This document shows, one piece after another, positions 9,301-21,427 of a stretch of 64,000 nt of DNA (positions within the stretch are counted from its first letter, which is position 1; each line of letters starts with the position of its first letter). The stretch comes from Macrosoma leucophasiata (taxonomy: Eukaryota; Arthropoda; Insecta; Lepidoptera; Hedylidae): the NCBI GenBank assembly GCA_036365455.1, contig JAWQUS010000007.1, positions 23,886,001 through 23,950,000 on the forward strand. The letters are read 5' to 3'. The translations under genes were made by a program, and so were the position numbers. Under the pieces are notes generated by a model. The model did not search any database. It worked only from the letters and a program-made list of their open reading frames with translations, and was not told the origin of the DNA.

Positions 9301-11726
9301 TAGTAATAGCCGTTCATATTTATTTCCGTATATATTTATTTCCTTTGCAGGATTAGCCCATAATAGTCACCATGAATCAGTGTTACATCAAAGCATGCAG
9401 CAAATTGACATCGTCAATTCGACCGCCACAACGCCAATCAGCCTTCTCGTCCAGTCCCTGGTCAAACAGCTATGCTCCCTACTTGAGAAAGACATATCTC
9501 GGGCTGATCATCTCTATAAAACCATCTGCGAGAAGCTACACAGCATGAATCTCATAGACGACTCCTATGCTATGGGAGAGTTTGAAGTAATGAGAAGCCA
9601 GTATCAGCGAGCATTATACCAATTAGTCACAGTTGCCAGTGGCTCAGAAATGCCTATCAGTATTCCAGCAACGTGGCCAATTATCCAACCGTCAGGCTTG
9701 GAATGGTCTAGATACCACAAAGAGTTCGAAGAACTGTACTTTATAGCCAAAGGTGGTTTTGGTAGCGTTTTCAAAGCGAAACATAGGCTTGACGGCGTAG
9801 AATATGCTGTTAAGAAGGTCAACATTAAATATTCTGACGTAAACTCTATTATGACCCATTTGGCCGAAGTGAAAACGATTGCTAGTCTTAACCATCAGAA
9901 CATTGTCAACTACAAAGCTGCTTGGCTTGAACCAATGATAGAAAACACGGTGAAGAAGAAACGGACATTCCAAATGGAAATGGACAGCGAAGAGTTCTCC
10001 ACTTTCAGCTCAAACCACATCTCGTCAGTGTATCCAAACATGAAATCGTTCAAAACCTACAATTCGAAGGAACTCACAAAGAAGCACAGCCAATCGGACT
10101 TCATCATATCGTTCAAAGAATCCAGCTTCGACAAAACTATAAGTTCAGATGAAAACGAGTCTGAAACAGAGGATGACGTGAGCTCGCTCGAAGAACAGAA
10201 TGCCGTGTGTAAGCTTCTATCAAGTAAAGAATATGAGAATTGTTCACGTGTTAATTTGAAATGGGCGACATTATACATACAGATGACGTTTTGTCAGCAA
10301 ACATTGAAGCAGTGGTTGGATGAGAGGAACAATCACATGGTGCTGTCGAGGAAGAGTTCTGAGGAGTTTACGCTTCATCATTGTGACTCTGATGACTCGA
10401 CGTGCCTTGACACGCATTTGTCAGCCGTTAGGCACCCAGCGGCTTGGATGCATATGGATGTGATTGTGGGTGTGTTTACGCAGTTGGTCCGAGGTTTGCA
10501 TTATATTCACTCTCGAGGTATTATTCATCATGATGTGAAGCCCAGTAATGTGTTTGTGGAGCAGAGTGAAGGCGGTATGGGGGTGCAGTTGGGTGACTTT
10601 GGGCTGGCTTGTCCGTTGCAGCAGTCTCACAGCGGATTGGCGTTGGGGACGCACATGTATGCGGCGCCGGAGCAGTTGGATGGGCAATGTAATCCTAAGG
10701 TATATAAATATGATTACAAGTCACTTGACTTTACAAACTTTGGGCGCTCTTTACCATAGCCTGTGTAAGTGAATATTGAAGCCTATAAACATCTGCATAA
10801 AAAATCGGCGACCGGGGAAGAAGGTGAATGGTTCCGTTGCCACGTCGTAGGCCTAAGTTTGTAATGCCTCTGTGCTGGAAATGATTGGGCCATACGTTAC
10901 CATCTGTCCGGAATACGATAGCGGTGAAAATTACTATTTAGTTGCAATTCGATTAGGTAATGTGGCCTACGCTCGCTGGCTCCATCACTGGAGCTCTACC
11001 TCCAGTAAAAATAGAGACCTTCAGATTTTAACCAACTACATTATAGTAATTTAACAGTTAATCAAAACTTTCAATTGCTTAAAATGTTGTAGTTATGTTA
11101 TAGCTAAAAATAAAATTGAAACAATTTGTTGTATTGTTTTATTGAGTCTGTTCTATGATAGTTTTATTTGGTATGTTTCCATTTTTTTACGCTTTCTGAA
11201 GTAAACTACGACTGTTTCGAGACGAGCCATCTACATTTATGTCTATTTAAAAAAAGAAACATATTTTCATTGACCTAATTTACAAATATCGAAAATTAAT
11301 TATTGCATTAATTATCGAATATGTTGTATCGATAAACCTAAAACTAAAGTGTGTAACCGATAATTCTAAAACTAATATTTTATTTTGATATTTCAGAGCG
11401 ACATGTACTCACTGGGCATCATACTCCTCGAAATGGTGGAGCCATTCAGCACCGACATGGAACGCGTGAAAACAATCACGGACCTCCGCAAAGGTCAGAT
11501 TCCCGCGCATCTTACAGCTAATCATCCTAAAATAGCTCATATAATCGGCAAACTGGTGCAGCGTCGACCCAACAAGAGATTAGATACCACACAACTTCTG
11601 GAAGAACTAAAAAACTTGTCGGTAAATAAGGATGACACTATAAAGTCATTGAAAAAAGAACTCGCTGCGAAAGATGACGAAATCGCTCAACTTAAAATGA
11701 TGCTCGCTAAATTAAATCAATCCTAA
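6327..11726 (+). CDS. EIF2AK1: eIF2-alpha kinase, HRI type (EIF2AK1/BeK-like), complete
   Basis: The protein is a stress kinase that phosphorylates eIF2-alpha and lowers translation initiation. Exons are 6327-6384, 9351-10699 and 11397-11726, 578 residues in all, with matching phases and GTAAGT, GTATAT donors. The N-terminal part resembles the HRI regulatory region (residues ~50-125). The kinase starts near residue 146: glycine loop AKGGFGSVF (~152-160), AVKK with K174, helix C glutamate in LAEVK, then an acidic/serine insert (~215-315) typical of eIF2-alpha kinases. The catalytic loop reads HHDVKPSN (D414) where most kinases have HRD; DFG is at ~435-437 and APE at ~458-460. Exon 3 gives SDMYSLGIILLE and a C-terminal coiled coil. 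The first exon start opens MGSKRDKWDSLS. Intron 1 holds a family A copy, a 5S-SINE and a minisatellite. Confidence 0.93.
6536..6817 (-). repeat. Family A short interspersed element
   Basis: Near full-length copy in intron 1 of the kinase gene, from the T run (the A tail on the minus strand) to GAGCTCTACCACCAA. Compare the intact copy at 58178. Confidence 0.75.
7138..7496 (+). mobile_element. 5S rRNA-derived SINE with LINE-type tail
   Basis: The first ~110 bases match 5S rRNA internal promoter blocks: GATCTACTC then GTTAAGC, a degraded CGGGCGCGGT block, and GATGGGTGACC. A unique middle region follows (about 7250-7375). The 3' part, from CCAACCCGCATTGGAGC to CCCAGCAGTGGGACGTAT and a short ATT run, is the same tail as at 4981-5115. 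This composite is known as a SINE3-type architecture. It lies in intron 1 of the kinase gene. Confidence 0.8.
7803..8100 (+). repeat. 3' end of a non-LTR element, interrupted
   Basis: The blocks at 7803-7895 and 8053-8100 both match the continuous sequence at 59920-60060 (ending AATGAATAAATGAGTT). About 160 unrelated bases sit between them here. It is non-coding. Confidence 0.6.
8401..8737. repeat. 30 bp minisatellite, 11 units
   Basis: Eleven head-to-tail units of 30 bases (8401-8730), each reading AATAACAATGGTTCTAACCG then ATAAGGTGCA, with single-base variants in units 1, 9 and 10. Because 30 is a multiple of three, both strands stay open as 10-residue repeats, but the array lies inside intron 1 of the kinase gene and neither frame has a plausible start or context. 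Confidence 0.95.
10756..11008 (-). repeat. Family A element, diverged
   Basis: It lies in intron 2 of the kinase gene, from about 56 bases after the donor. Recognisable parts are GTAGGCCTAAGTTTGTAATG, the TTAGGTAATGTGGCCTACG block and the GAGCTCTACC end. Its 5'-proximal part (the tail side) is degraded. Confidence 0.6.
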
Positions 11727-11805
11727 CGTATTGCGGCCCTGTTACTTTAAAGTTTTAAGACCTGTTCAGTGTGATGCGGGTGACCGACGTGAAAACACGA
11801 CGGAT

Positions 11806-11811
11806 AATAAA
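11806..11811 (+). terminator. Polyadenylation signal of the kinase gene
   Basis: AATAAA lies 80 bases after the stop codon at 11726. It is the first such hexamer downstream, so it is the likely signal; a longer 3' UTR cannot be excluded. Confidence 0.45.
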
Positions 11812-11939
11812 ATGTACCTGTTGACCTTACATAGCGCGTTCAGTCCGAGCTATCTGCCTGCAGGTGGTATTCCTCTTCGTCGCTCCTCCGCACCTCGGAT
11901 GTTCACGCACGTACGTTTATTGATCTTAATGTAGTTGTT

Positions 11940-12979
11940 TAGTCATCTACGATAGATAAATGATGCCGTGGTATATACAAACGTATGCAAATTGAGAACT
12001 TCTTGACGCGTCTTCTTAACGTCTTAACGCCGGCTGCAGGCACGAAATGGTGTCACGTTCCGTATGATGCATTCCGCCGATGCTGCAAGAAGGCCGCAGT
12101 ACAAACGATATGGTAAGATCGGCCTAAGCGTTCGGCTTCTGACGAATGACGTTAACACGTAAATCTATCGTCCGCAAACCGACTTTACAGATAATAAAGT
12201 CTCTTAAGCTTTGGAGCAGCGCCGGAGACGCTATCGTCAACGAACAATAGGAAATCAATTGTCATATTTTTCTCGCAGCGTGACGAGTTAAAAGCATTTT
12301 TTTACAAGTACGTTTTGACCTTTGCCTTTGGAATATCTTCGAACCTGAACAAAAAATTAAGATTGTGACGATGCACTGTCAATCACGATCGGAATGCACG
12401 ACGAAATCATTCGCGACCAAAGCATGCGAATTAATACGCGCGCGGGTGTCCGCGTCGCACTGAAGAGGGCCTCAGATCGGTTCTCTGTTCTCACAGTATT
12501 TCTTAGTTATAGGATACTTAGTTTGGTCACAAAATTTTACTTATTGACAATAATCGAAATATTCTAAATCATGAATTTATTGTTTTTTGATAATGTTTTA
12601 ATTTAATTGTAATATCAATGTAAGTTCCTTATTGAAAATTATACCAACCATTGATTCGTACGTAATTCATATAGGAGAAAATCAGTACAAAGTAAAAACA
12701 TTTAAAAATTTCATAAAATTGGTAGGTGTTCTTTTAATTACTGCAGAACAAATTATAGATCTGTTTCTTATGTTGCAATAAACGTGAACCATTAAAGAGC
12801 TTCTCACTGCCTTTAAATATTTAGAATAAAATGTAATGTGATGATAAATATGAAAAAAAAAGTCAAGTTCTGAATGCGATGGTTCAGCGCTAAAGTCAAA
12901 GGATGTTACTACGTAAAAGTCTTAATAGCGTTTGCTTCCTCATCTAGAGACGAACACTTCAATTTTAAAAAAATCACAA
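11940..12979. other. No gene seen downstream of the kinase
   Basis: A GC-richer stretch at 12000-12480 is followed by AT-rich DNA. No reading frame, splice-bounded exon or repeat was recognised. It could be extended 3' UTR or unique intergenic DNA. Confidence 0.4.
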
Positions 12980-13124
12980 TTTTTTTTGTATCAAACTGGT
13001 GGCAAACTATCATGCAGTTCACATTGGTGTTAAGTGATGACTGCAGCCTATAGACACCCACACAAGGACCAAGGTCAGAATGCAGATGCGTTACCACTCC
13101 TGAGGCCTAAGGTGTTATGTCTTT
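12980..13124 (-). repeat. Family A element, truncated
   Basis: Only the tail-side half is present, from the T run to GGCCTAAGGTGTTATG. The half with GAGCTC is absent. Confidence 0.7.
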
Positions 13125-13579
13125 GTGATAGTTATTATGGGGTTTTTATGCATTACCAATACATTGTTTAGTTATACTGTGGTTAAACAATTAACAATTA
13201 ATAATAAAATCAACTGAGGTGATTTTGGTTACACGTAGGTAAATAATTTTAAGTGGTTATTTAACTCATCGTTATGAACAACTTCTACAATGGAGCCAAC
13301 TTTGAAATCGGTAAATAAAAAACAGCCGCTCCATATATTTAACACTTGTATGAAGCAGCTGATTTTTTATTGTTTTCAATCACTCAGTACATACACTTGT
13401 GTGAAACCAATTAAATATAGCTCTTTCGATTACAGAATTAATTTATTTGCAAAATAAAATGTGTCATTAATAAATATGAATTGAGTGTACCTAAATGTAT
13501 GTAGCTCTTGGAAGCTAATCTAACTGATGAATGATATTGAAATTTAATTGTCACATGATTAAATCAAGACTGTGTGTGT

Positions 13580-14165
13580 ATCCAACCCACAAGAAATATT
13601 CCACATCAACCTTAGCAAGGAGCCTTCGGCTTATTTCGGGTCTGTAGAGCGTTATCGCCCTCCCTTATGTGTCGTTTGACGACCATTTTGACCAATATCG
13701 GACTAGCCTGGTTTGCACCACATCATTTGTAAAAGTTAAAGTAATTGTTAAATTGCACATCCTTCTCTAACTTAAGGAAATCTGTTAAAGTTTGTGCATT
13801 ACCTAATTTACTTGCCGCTAAATGGTAGTGTTCAGCACTATCGTGTTCCGGTCAGGTGGTAATGTACGGCCCTGTAATTTCCGGCACAGAGCACCTCGCA
13901 CACCTCAGGAGTGGTAACGCATCTGCATTTTGACCTTGGTCTTCGTGTGGGCTGCATAGGCTGCAGTCATCACTTAACATCAATGTGAACTGCATGCTTG
14001 TTTGCCACTTCCATTACTTAAAAAAGGATGTGAAATGTTACAATAACTTTAACAAAGTGTTTACTTAGGCAGTGTACAGCAGACAACGCTCTACGAAGTC
14101 GAAACTAGGCTAGTTTCGAGTTGTCTCATTCATAGGCTCGATTTGCAATATTTCTCGAAGGGTAA
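13580..14165. mobile_element. Foldback element (TAGAGCGTTATC family) with nested insertions
   Basis: Outer arms are CACATCAACC...GGTCTGTAGAGCGTTATC on the left and ACAACGCTCTACGAAGTCG...GGCTCGAT on the right. Inside is a GCCTGG-TTGCACC element (about 13707-14070), and inside that a family A copy (13794-14023). Three insertion layers can be read. Related foldbacks are at 23180-23698. Confidence 0.65.
13794..14023 (+). repeat. Family A element nested in a MITE
   Basis: Runs from GCATTACCTAATTTACTTGC to CCACTTCCATTACTTAAAAAA. It interrupts the inverted-repeat element whose arms (TTGCACATCC and GGATGTGAAATG) flank it. Confidence 0.75.
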
Positions 14166-14699
14166 TGTAATGTTAAGATATGTATATCTTGTTAGTTATG
14201 AAGTGGTTTAATTTAAATAATTATTGATTTTATTGTAACAGGGGAGTAATGTGTATTTCCCGAAAAGTTCCTTTACTTATATTACATCTGTTTTCTTGGA
14301 CTGTTTATCTTTTTCTGTTATGAATTCTTGCGGTGGCATGGTAATATTACTTGTGTGAATGTATGTGTGATTAAATAGGTAATTATTGATTTTAATGATT
14401 GTTTTAATTTAAAAAACCGTATAATAGTTAAATTCTTTATTTACAAAACATCTATATAAATTATTATCTTATCTAATTTATTATTTACAGTCTTAAACAT
14501 ATTTTTTTATAAAATGATGGCTGTACAGATAGATGAAGCAGCCACAGATTGCTGACCGAAAATAAAGATGGCGCTGGCTATGCGTTGTCCATAGATGAGA
14601 CCGATCTAGGCAACTAAAGCGGGGCTACTCACACACCTACCGTAGTGACAATCTAGGGTGTATGACGGCCGGCGATATCAGGAGTATCTTACACACTTG

Positions 14700-14946
14700 G
14701 AAATTGCGCCTGATTACGCCTATACACATCACAATTCTGGCCACCACCAAGGCTGACCTACCATGACCAAATAGGTCGAGTTCTGTCTGATGGTGGGGTC
14801 AAAAGTCTTAGGAATCGGCGTGCATGTATGAAGAGAATGATGAAGGTAGACGAGGCACGAGAGGTTTGTCAGAACCGGGATGTCTGGCGCTCTACACTCT
14901 CTGCCTACCCCGTTAGGGACCTGGCGTGAAGATACATACATACATC
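14700..14946 (-). repeat. Family C repeat (CCCTAACGGGGTAGGCAGAG)
   Basis: On the minus strand it reads CTTCACGCCAGGTCCCTAAC then the conserved GGGGTAGGCAGAGAGTGTAG. Further copies are at 26312, 37418 and 58590. No structure or termini could be assigned. Confidence 0.6.
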
Positions 14947-15587
14947 ACAATTAAGGTGGCCTGGCCATTAAAGGTCATCCCCACTCTTACTCCCTAGATT
15001 GATTGTGTGTGAGTAGCCCGCTTTAAAACAAGGCATGCTTTGATCCAGTTCAGCAGACGCATTCTATATGTATTTTGGTGGCCATTCGAAAGCCACTTCG
15101 CAATGTATTGCTATTTTTTTTTCTAAAATGATCGTAGTTATTACGTTACGTCAGAACAGCAATGTAATGTAAAGTGGCTATCGATATAATATCAACCGAG
15201 ATACATAATATGTCGCCTGTTGATGATTTCAGACATGATATAGATTTTGATAATAAAACTGCGTATGTTCATACTATTATGTTGTGCTCAAATGAGCATA
15301 AGATATAATTATTATACATACGCCGTATTGTTTAATGCCGGACCGACATTTTCTTATATTTATTGCTATTCACATGATGTTTAACTTCATACTTCAAACA
15401 TTTTAAAGGTTAACATGATCGATGCATACCTAGCCACATTCACCTAGCTAGGTCCAAGGTGTGGACGCACTTTTCTATTATAGGCCTAAATTAGTTTACA
15501 AAAGTTGCGCAATATGGCCGCTAATATTTCCGGTCGAAATGACAGCAAGCTTCACTGAAGCTAATTTGGCGGGAACACGCGAACGCA

Positions 15588-18500
15588 TCAGAGTATGTTG
15601 TCGATCGCGTGGATGACTCCGTTGGTCGCTGGGATGTTGTGCGTTATCACTTGGGCGTTGTTTACCTTGATGCGACCTGGAAAAACAGTAGTCATAAATT
15701 ATTTGATGTTCGTTGATTACAACTAACTGTCAATAGATGGCGTTGTTATCGAGTTAAATATTAAAAAAATGAATGGACCTCCGGCCATGTATTGTACACA
15801 ATATCATTAAACAGGCAAAATCAATATAAAAACGTTTTTTACTGCATATTTTCATTTATTTAGCTTTGTTTGCAGTTACAAAACATTATTTGCAGTTAGA
15901 ATTGCAACTCAAAACCAACATGGCGAATATGGCGGGCGATGTCATTTTGACATTTTTATTTTTTAAATTGTATTTTGATTTTATAGTACTTGGAGAAAAA
16001 AGTAATATTTTCTAAATACTATCGAAATCGATTGATCCCAAGTGTCGGCTGTATCGCCGCCATGTTTAACATAGTTGAAAATGATAAAATCGTTTGAATT
16101 AATTGTGGTTGTAACTCTAAAATATATTCTTGAATAAATTAATTGTATTTTTTTCGGATTTTTCTTTAATATACCCATTTTTTGAGGACGTGTACGATCC
16201 AGAGTCGAGCTCGCAACATCTCCTTTCGGAATAACTCATACCTACTAGTAACTCATGGTCGCAGGTCCAAGTCCCGTTCCGAAAACATTTTTTCCCTTAT
16301 TGAGATTAGATAGATTCGGCTCTTCCTAGACATCTCAAATACCTAATCAATGGATGCCACCTAAGGAAGCCGAATTCAGACAACATAATTTGGCCGTGTA
16401 CTTACACATTTAAAGTTTTTGTTTAGTAAAACTACATATCTGAGTTGTCCAGCTTGCGCCGCCGCTTTCTCGTTTAGAGACTAGTGAACACTGCGTTAAT
16501 AGCGTAGTACTATGCAAGTTTGGCTTTCTGAAAATTGCCAGGGTAACAGGGTTCTTCTGCAACATGTCCTCCATGCAGTTTCTCCGCTGGTAGTACCGCT
16601 TACCGGTGCTGTACTGCGTGTCGAGGGGCACGTATCGCGCCAACAGGCACGAACATTGTGTAGATTTCGCTTTTTAGAAATTGCTTACCAGAGTTCTTTT
16701 GCTACAAAAGCGGCAAAGTGACTTTAATAGACTCTCTCCACTTCCGCCTTCTTCGAGCAATGCAAGAGTTGGATTGACGCGAAACGAGCGAACGTGTTGT
16801 TTATTGGTGCCATAGGCCATAGAGTCGATCTATGTCAAGTTTGCTACAAGCCATAGGTACTATCACCGACCCAACCAAAGGAAACCTTTCCGTCCTAGAT
16901 CGGTGAATGACGAACCTGCCACTTCTAATTCGTGAGCCTTATGTGTAGATTTTTTGAAAATTGCTTACCAGAGTTCTACAAAACATCTAAGCTTAGTGTT
17001 CTCCATGGAATTCCTGCGTCAGTTGTTGCGAACGTCGTAGGTTCTGTTTTCTGGAGATTGCTTACCGGAGTTCTTCTGCAACGTGAGCGGTTTAGCGTCC
17101 TCCATGGAGTTCCTCAGCTGGTAGTACCGCATGCCGGCGCTGTACAGCGTGCCGGGCAGCACGTGGCGCGCCACCAGCGCCCGCGCCGCCGCCTTCTCCG
17201 AGTACCGCGACAGTTCCGTCGCCGTCATACGGGCGAACGCCGCGTCCGTAGGTGCGAATACTGTGTAGGTTTTGCTTTCTGGAAAATTTAAAATATGGTT
17301 AAAGATTGTTCTCTGATCAACGGATTTGTCGATGGCTTTACGAATTTAGAATTTGATTGTCGACTTGGGATTTGAATTGCACCTAGAGCACATAATTAAT
17401 AATGCGTTGGTACCCAAACGTTATCTTAGAAGTTCTCGCAAAAAATGGGCCCATGAATTAATTTAATTCTAACCATTCAGACGCGTTGCTCACACCGATG
17501 AGGGGAATCGCTTGATGATTTTTTTTTTAATTATGGCAATGGCTTTAACATAATGGCTTAACGACGTTTTCCGTAAGCTAGTTTTATACTAAAATGGTGA
17601 CTTAATACGACGGGCTTTACTTTTTTTTATGTACGAGTAGTTAAAGTGGCAAACAAGCATGCAGTTCACATTGATGTTCAGTGATGACTGCAGCCTATAG
17701 ACACCCACACAAAGACCAAGGTCAAAATGCAGATGCGTTGCCACTCCTGAGGCCTAAGGTGTTGCCCCTGTGGCGGAAATTACAGGGCCATACATTTAGG
17801 CAGGTAAACTGAAGAGTAAAGTATAGTGAAATCTGTTTTTAATTGGTTTTAATACTTTAAAATGATAGATTACTATACGTTTTTTGGAGCAATTATTTTA
17901 TACATGAGCAAAAATCACAAAATGGTATTTAACCTGCTAGAGTATCAGCGAATCCACTAGCGAAGACCGCCTTGAGGAAGATGGTGAACCTTCGGTCCCG
18001 GTCTGCCTGCAGCGTCTGCACCAGGTCTCCCACCGGCAGCGGGAACATCACGCGATCTACTGCGTGCGCTATACCCTGGAATGTTTCGATAAGTCGTTTA
18101 ATATTTTATAGAAGTAGCTAAGCGATGTCAACTTTTATAGGTAGATAGGAGTAAAGCTCTTTTACGATAGCTAGTAGGTAGGTACCTGAAAAGTCTGAAA
18201 ACTATCTATTTTCGGGACTACTTTAGTAGATATTAGTTTATTATAACCGAATCCATTTAATGCTAAAATAATTTCTATTGCACGTATTTTCCTAAATCAT
18301 TTTAAAAATCATTCATCGATAGGTACGATCTTTTCTATTGGTTTATGTCAATTCCAATCTAATATGTGATAAGTTTTAGATTAAGAACAATTAATTAAAA
18401 AAGCACGTTTTATTTCAGCATTTCTGGAAATTCCTCCTAAAAAATATGATTTTTATAAAATTTTTAATGCTAATGATGATGGTTTTTCGAAAAGCGTATT

Positions 18501-21213
18501 TTTAGCTGCAGATGAAAGCATGAACAACCAACTTAGGTATACAAAGCGTTACTGAAATAACATACCTGTGGAACATGTATATCCTTCTTGTCTTCAATGA
18601 CTCTGGCACCGTTGATGGTGGTGACCCTGACCTCATTCCATTCAACGTCGTGCATCTCGTACTGGTTGACTCGCAGCTGGGTGCCCGCGAGCGAGACGCC
18701 AGTCATCTCATCTTGAAGGGAAGCGATGTCGAATGCGCCTGGGATCACGTGGTGGAGGAGCAACTGAAATCAGGATTTTGAAATTATTTAATCTTTGTAA
18801 AAATTCTAATTATTCATTAGCTCACTATTTTTGAGAAATTGTTTTAGAGTTGAAAAATATTGAAAGTTGATAAAAACATTTTGGCCCAGTTTCTTTATAC
18901 AACGAAATCGTCAGCTCGCGAGAAAAATATGACAGTTGATTTTCTATTGTTATACGGACGTTATCGTCCGCTCGATCCTCAAGATCTTTAACATTTAAAT
19001 GCAACCTAACTGCGAACGGCAAAGAAGAATTTAAAAGAATATCGTGTCAAAGATAAAGAATGTCATACTCACACCACTCAGAAGTCGAGGATTGTCGCGG
19101 AATTTTTCTTCTGCCTTATCAGGTCCACCAAGTTGGACTAAAAGCGTCCTGAAAGCTTTGTCTGTTGGTGCGAAGATAGTGTACGGTCCAGTTTCGTTAA
19201 GGATGCTATCCAAACCTGATTGTTTCAAGTATTTTGCAGTTGCAAAAAGACCGTTCTCCTTCAAAATGTCTACTAAACCAGGATTCGTATTTCTTGCGAA
19301 ACCCGTATGGACGTTCGAGTCCAAAGTTTCGAATGTTGGCGGGATTGTACTAGATCCAATAACAACTAAATCATCTGGATTTCTGTAGGAAGGTGTTGTA
19401 TTTATAATTGTTGAACTCGGCACCGGACTTCTTGCTGTTTGTGTGTGAGCATTTCTGGTGATGACGTAATTTGGTGTAGTTGATTTGACTACGTATCTCT
19501 CCGTTGTAGTGACTCGTGGCGATGGCGAAAACGTCTGTGTCTGTGGCTGCGTTGCTTTTGTTGAGTGGATAATGTTGTTGCGGTACACTGGAGATGGTGT
19601 GGTTTGTTGAGGGTTTGTTAATCCCGATGTTCCGTAGTTGGAAGTTGTTACGAAACTGGTATAAGTAGACGGCAAGTGTGATGATTCTGCAATGTAATCA
19701 GTAGCTGCTGTAGTAGGGTTGGCAGTGGTCGAACTGAACCCAGTGTTCGAAATCTTTGTGGGTCCTGGCAGTTGTATTTCGCCATTCTTTATCTTATTTA
19801 AAATATTTTCTACTTCTGGTCCTTCTTCAGTTTGTTGACCGTTAGCTTTAACTCCTTTTACTTTATACGAACCATCATCCTGTTCTTCAAGGAAGACAAA
19901 AGTAACTTTCTTTTTGTTCTGAATTGAATTAGGGAATTTAGATACTTCCTCCAGTTTTCCATTGTCTGATTGCTTAATAAGTTCAAAATTAGCACCAGGC
20001 GGTAGAACGCCCTTGGTTAGATCCTCAAATGATACACGACTTTCTTTTAGTGAATTCTGCGAAGCGGCCATAATTTGTGCCAAATTAGGACTTTCAGCAG
20101 ATATCGCTCCTTTAGGAATCAAATTAGGGTTAGTTGTTCTTATCACTTCGAATTTTTGTCCATTAACGGATATCTCTCGTGATGAGAAATTCTTCTCATT
20201 GAAATCTTCCGGATTTTCAGCTAGAGCTACCTTAAGTTGTTTCAGAATATCTGGCTTCTGCAAGAGTGCAACGCTCTTGGCTCTGAGACTGTCGTCGAAG
20301 CCTTTTGTCTCGCTTTCTTCGAGAAGATTTTTTATCTCGTTGTAAAGTTTCTGTTTATTTCTATCTTGTGGTGGACTCCTAGATCTACTTGTAGGTCGAG
20401 TCCTGTATCTAGGAGTCGATGGTCGAGGCGTTGTTGTGGTTGTGGTTGTAGTAGTTGTGGTCGAGGTCGTGGTAGTTGGATGTTGTTTGTCGTATATTTC
20501 TAACGCTTTTCTGAATAAATCCGTCTCGTGTGGGAGAATAGGTCTACGCCTCTCCTGATTTCTGTTATAATATTCATTGTAATTATCTGTGGTCGTGTAA
20601 GGGGGAATTGTTTTCGCTGCTTGTTTGTTCAAGAACTCCTCGTGTAATTTTTCTACTTTTTCTTTCTCTTTCTGTTGCTGCTTTTGTACGAACTCTTGGT
20701 GTTTTTGGATAATTCGCTGTCTTTCTTGGAGTTCTTTCAATTTTTCCAAGTTTTCCTTTGATTGTTGTTCAAAGAATGTTTGGATTTGGGACTGGTCGTT
20801 TGGGTACAATGGCTGTTGACCTGGATTCTGGAAGGCGATTTGTGAATTTTCGAATGTGTGCTGTGGTGCCAGATTCGGCGCGGCTTGAATAGTAATCGGA
20901 TTAGGTCCACTAAAAGCTGGCTGATTTTGTGGGGGTGATATAGTTGGAATAAATGCTTGTTGGGTCGGTCTTTGTTGTCCGATGTTAACAGTTCCATGAA
21001 TATTGGGATTTTGATTGAAAACTTGTGGGTTTTGAGCCAGAGGTAGTCCATTATTTTGGTAAGTGGCTAACGTTGGCACTGGTTGTTGGAAGTTGTTTAT
21101 AATAGGTGGATTTATGTTGCCTGGTTGATTGAATTGAAAACCATTATTGTTGATCGGCAGATTAGTAGGAATATTCTGATTAGGGTGAACATTGAAGTGG
21201 GGTACATAAGCAG

Positions 21214-21253
<40 letters not shown>

Positions 21254-21427
21254 TTGTTGGAAAATAGGTTGCTGGAATTGCTGTAGAGTCGGAGCGGGAC
21301 TAGTGAGTTGTGGGTTCTGTAGCTGGAAGTTTTGTAACGGAGAACTCAATCCAAATCTTGTCTGGTGTTCGTTGAAGCCCGGATTCACTAGTGGTGGTTG
21401 TCGACTCCTGTCGAATTCATTTTCTAT
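15588..21427 (-). CDS. FAS1 (fasciclin) domain protein with Q/P/T-rich region, 3' five exons
   Basis: This is an extracellular adhesion-type protein of the fasciclin/TGFBI superfamily; exact orthologue uncertain (insect midline fasciclin is a candidate). Minus-strand exons are 21427-19073, 18763-18566, 18075-17934, 17278-17066 and 15676-15588, all with AG/GT borders and matching phases, at least 998 residues. The first visible exon (785 codons, opens IENEFDRS after an acceptor) is Q/N/P-rich with a polyQ tract, a charged coiled-coil stretch, a long threonine run and S/T-rich repeats. FAS1 domain 1 starts NPGLVDILKENGLF, with YTIFAPTDKAF and LLLHHVIPGAF, and ends AHAVDRVMFP. Domain 2 has TFTIFLKAVFASGFADTL-like sequence (RRFTIFLKAVF), YTVFAPTDAAF, VARHVLPGTL and the terminal GVIHAIDNIL, then stop. 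The 5' exons are missing; see 42977-43042. Confidence 0.88.
15765..16165 (+). repeat. ~400 bp repeat, copy 1
   Basis: Matches 29608-30103 in inverse orientation, including CAACATGGCGAATATGGCGG, TTGGAGAAAAAAGTAATATT and the CGCCGCCATG block. It lies in the last intron of the FAS1 gene. Termini and class unknown. Confidence 0.65.
16435..17050 (-). pseudogene. Tandem array of decayed copies of the FAS1 exon
   Basis: Directly downstream of the functional exon 17278-17066 lie four degraded copies on the same strand: 17050-16979, 16963-16689, 16673-16547 and 16527-about 16435. Each is preceded by a spacer of about 15-20 bases that starts as a donor (GTAAGCAAT) and ends as an acceptor-like CAG/CAA/TAA. 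Shared landmarks are the exon start AAAGC-AAA-CCTACAC, TCCATGGAG in the middle and AGAACTC-G at the end. All copies are frameshifted, interrupted or internally deleted, so they cannot encode FAS1 sequence. They lie inside the last intron of the gene. Confidence 0.8.
17621..17799 (-). repeat. Family A element, truncated
   Basis: The tail-side part runs from the T run to CAGGGCCATACATT. It lies between FAS1 exons 18075-17934 and 17278-17066. Confidence 0.7.

Noticed and set aside
12000..12480. GC-richer block after the kinase gene as a possible gene
   Set aside because: No frame of useful length, no domain and no splice-bounded exon on either strand.
19044..20819. Several plus-strand frames of 64-127 codons
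   Set aside because: Antisense shadows of the large FAS1-gene exon; low-complexity Q/T codons leave the opposite strand open.
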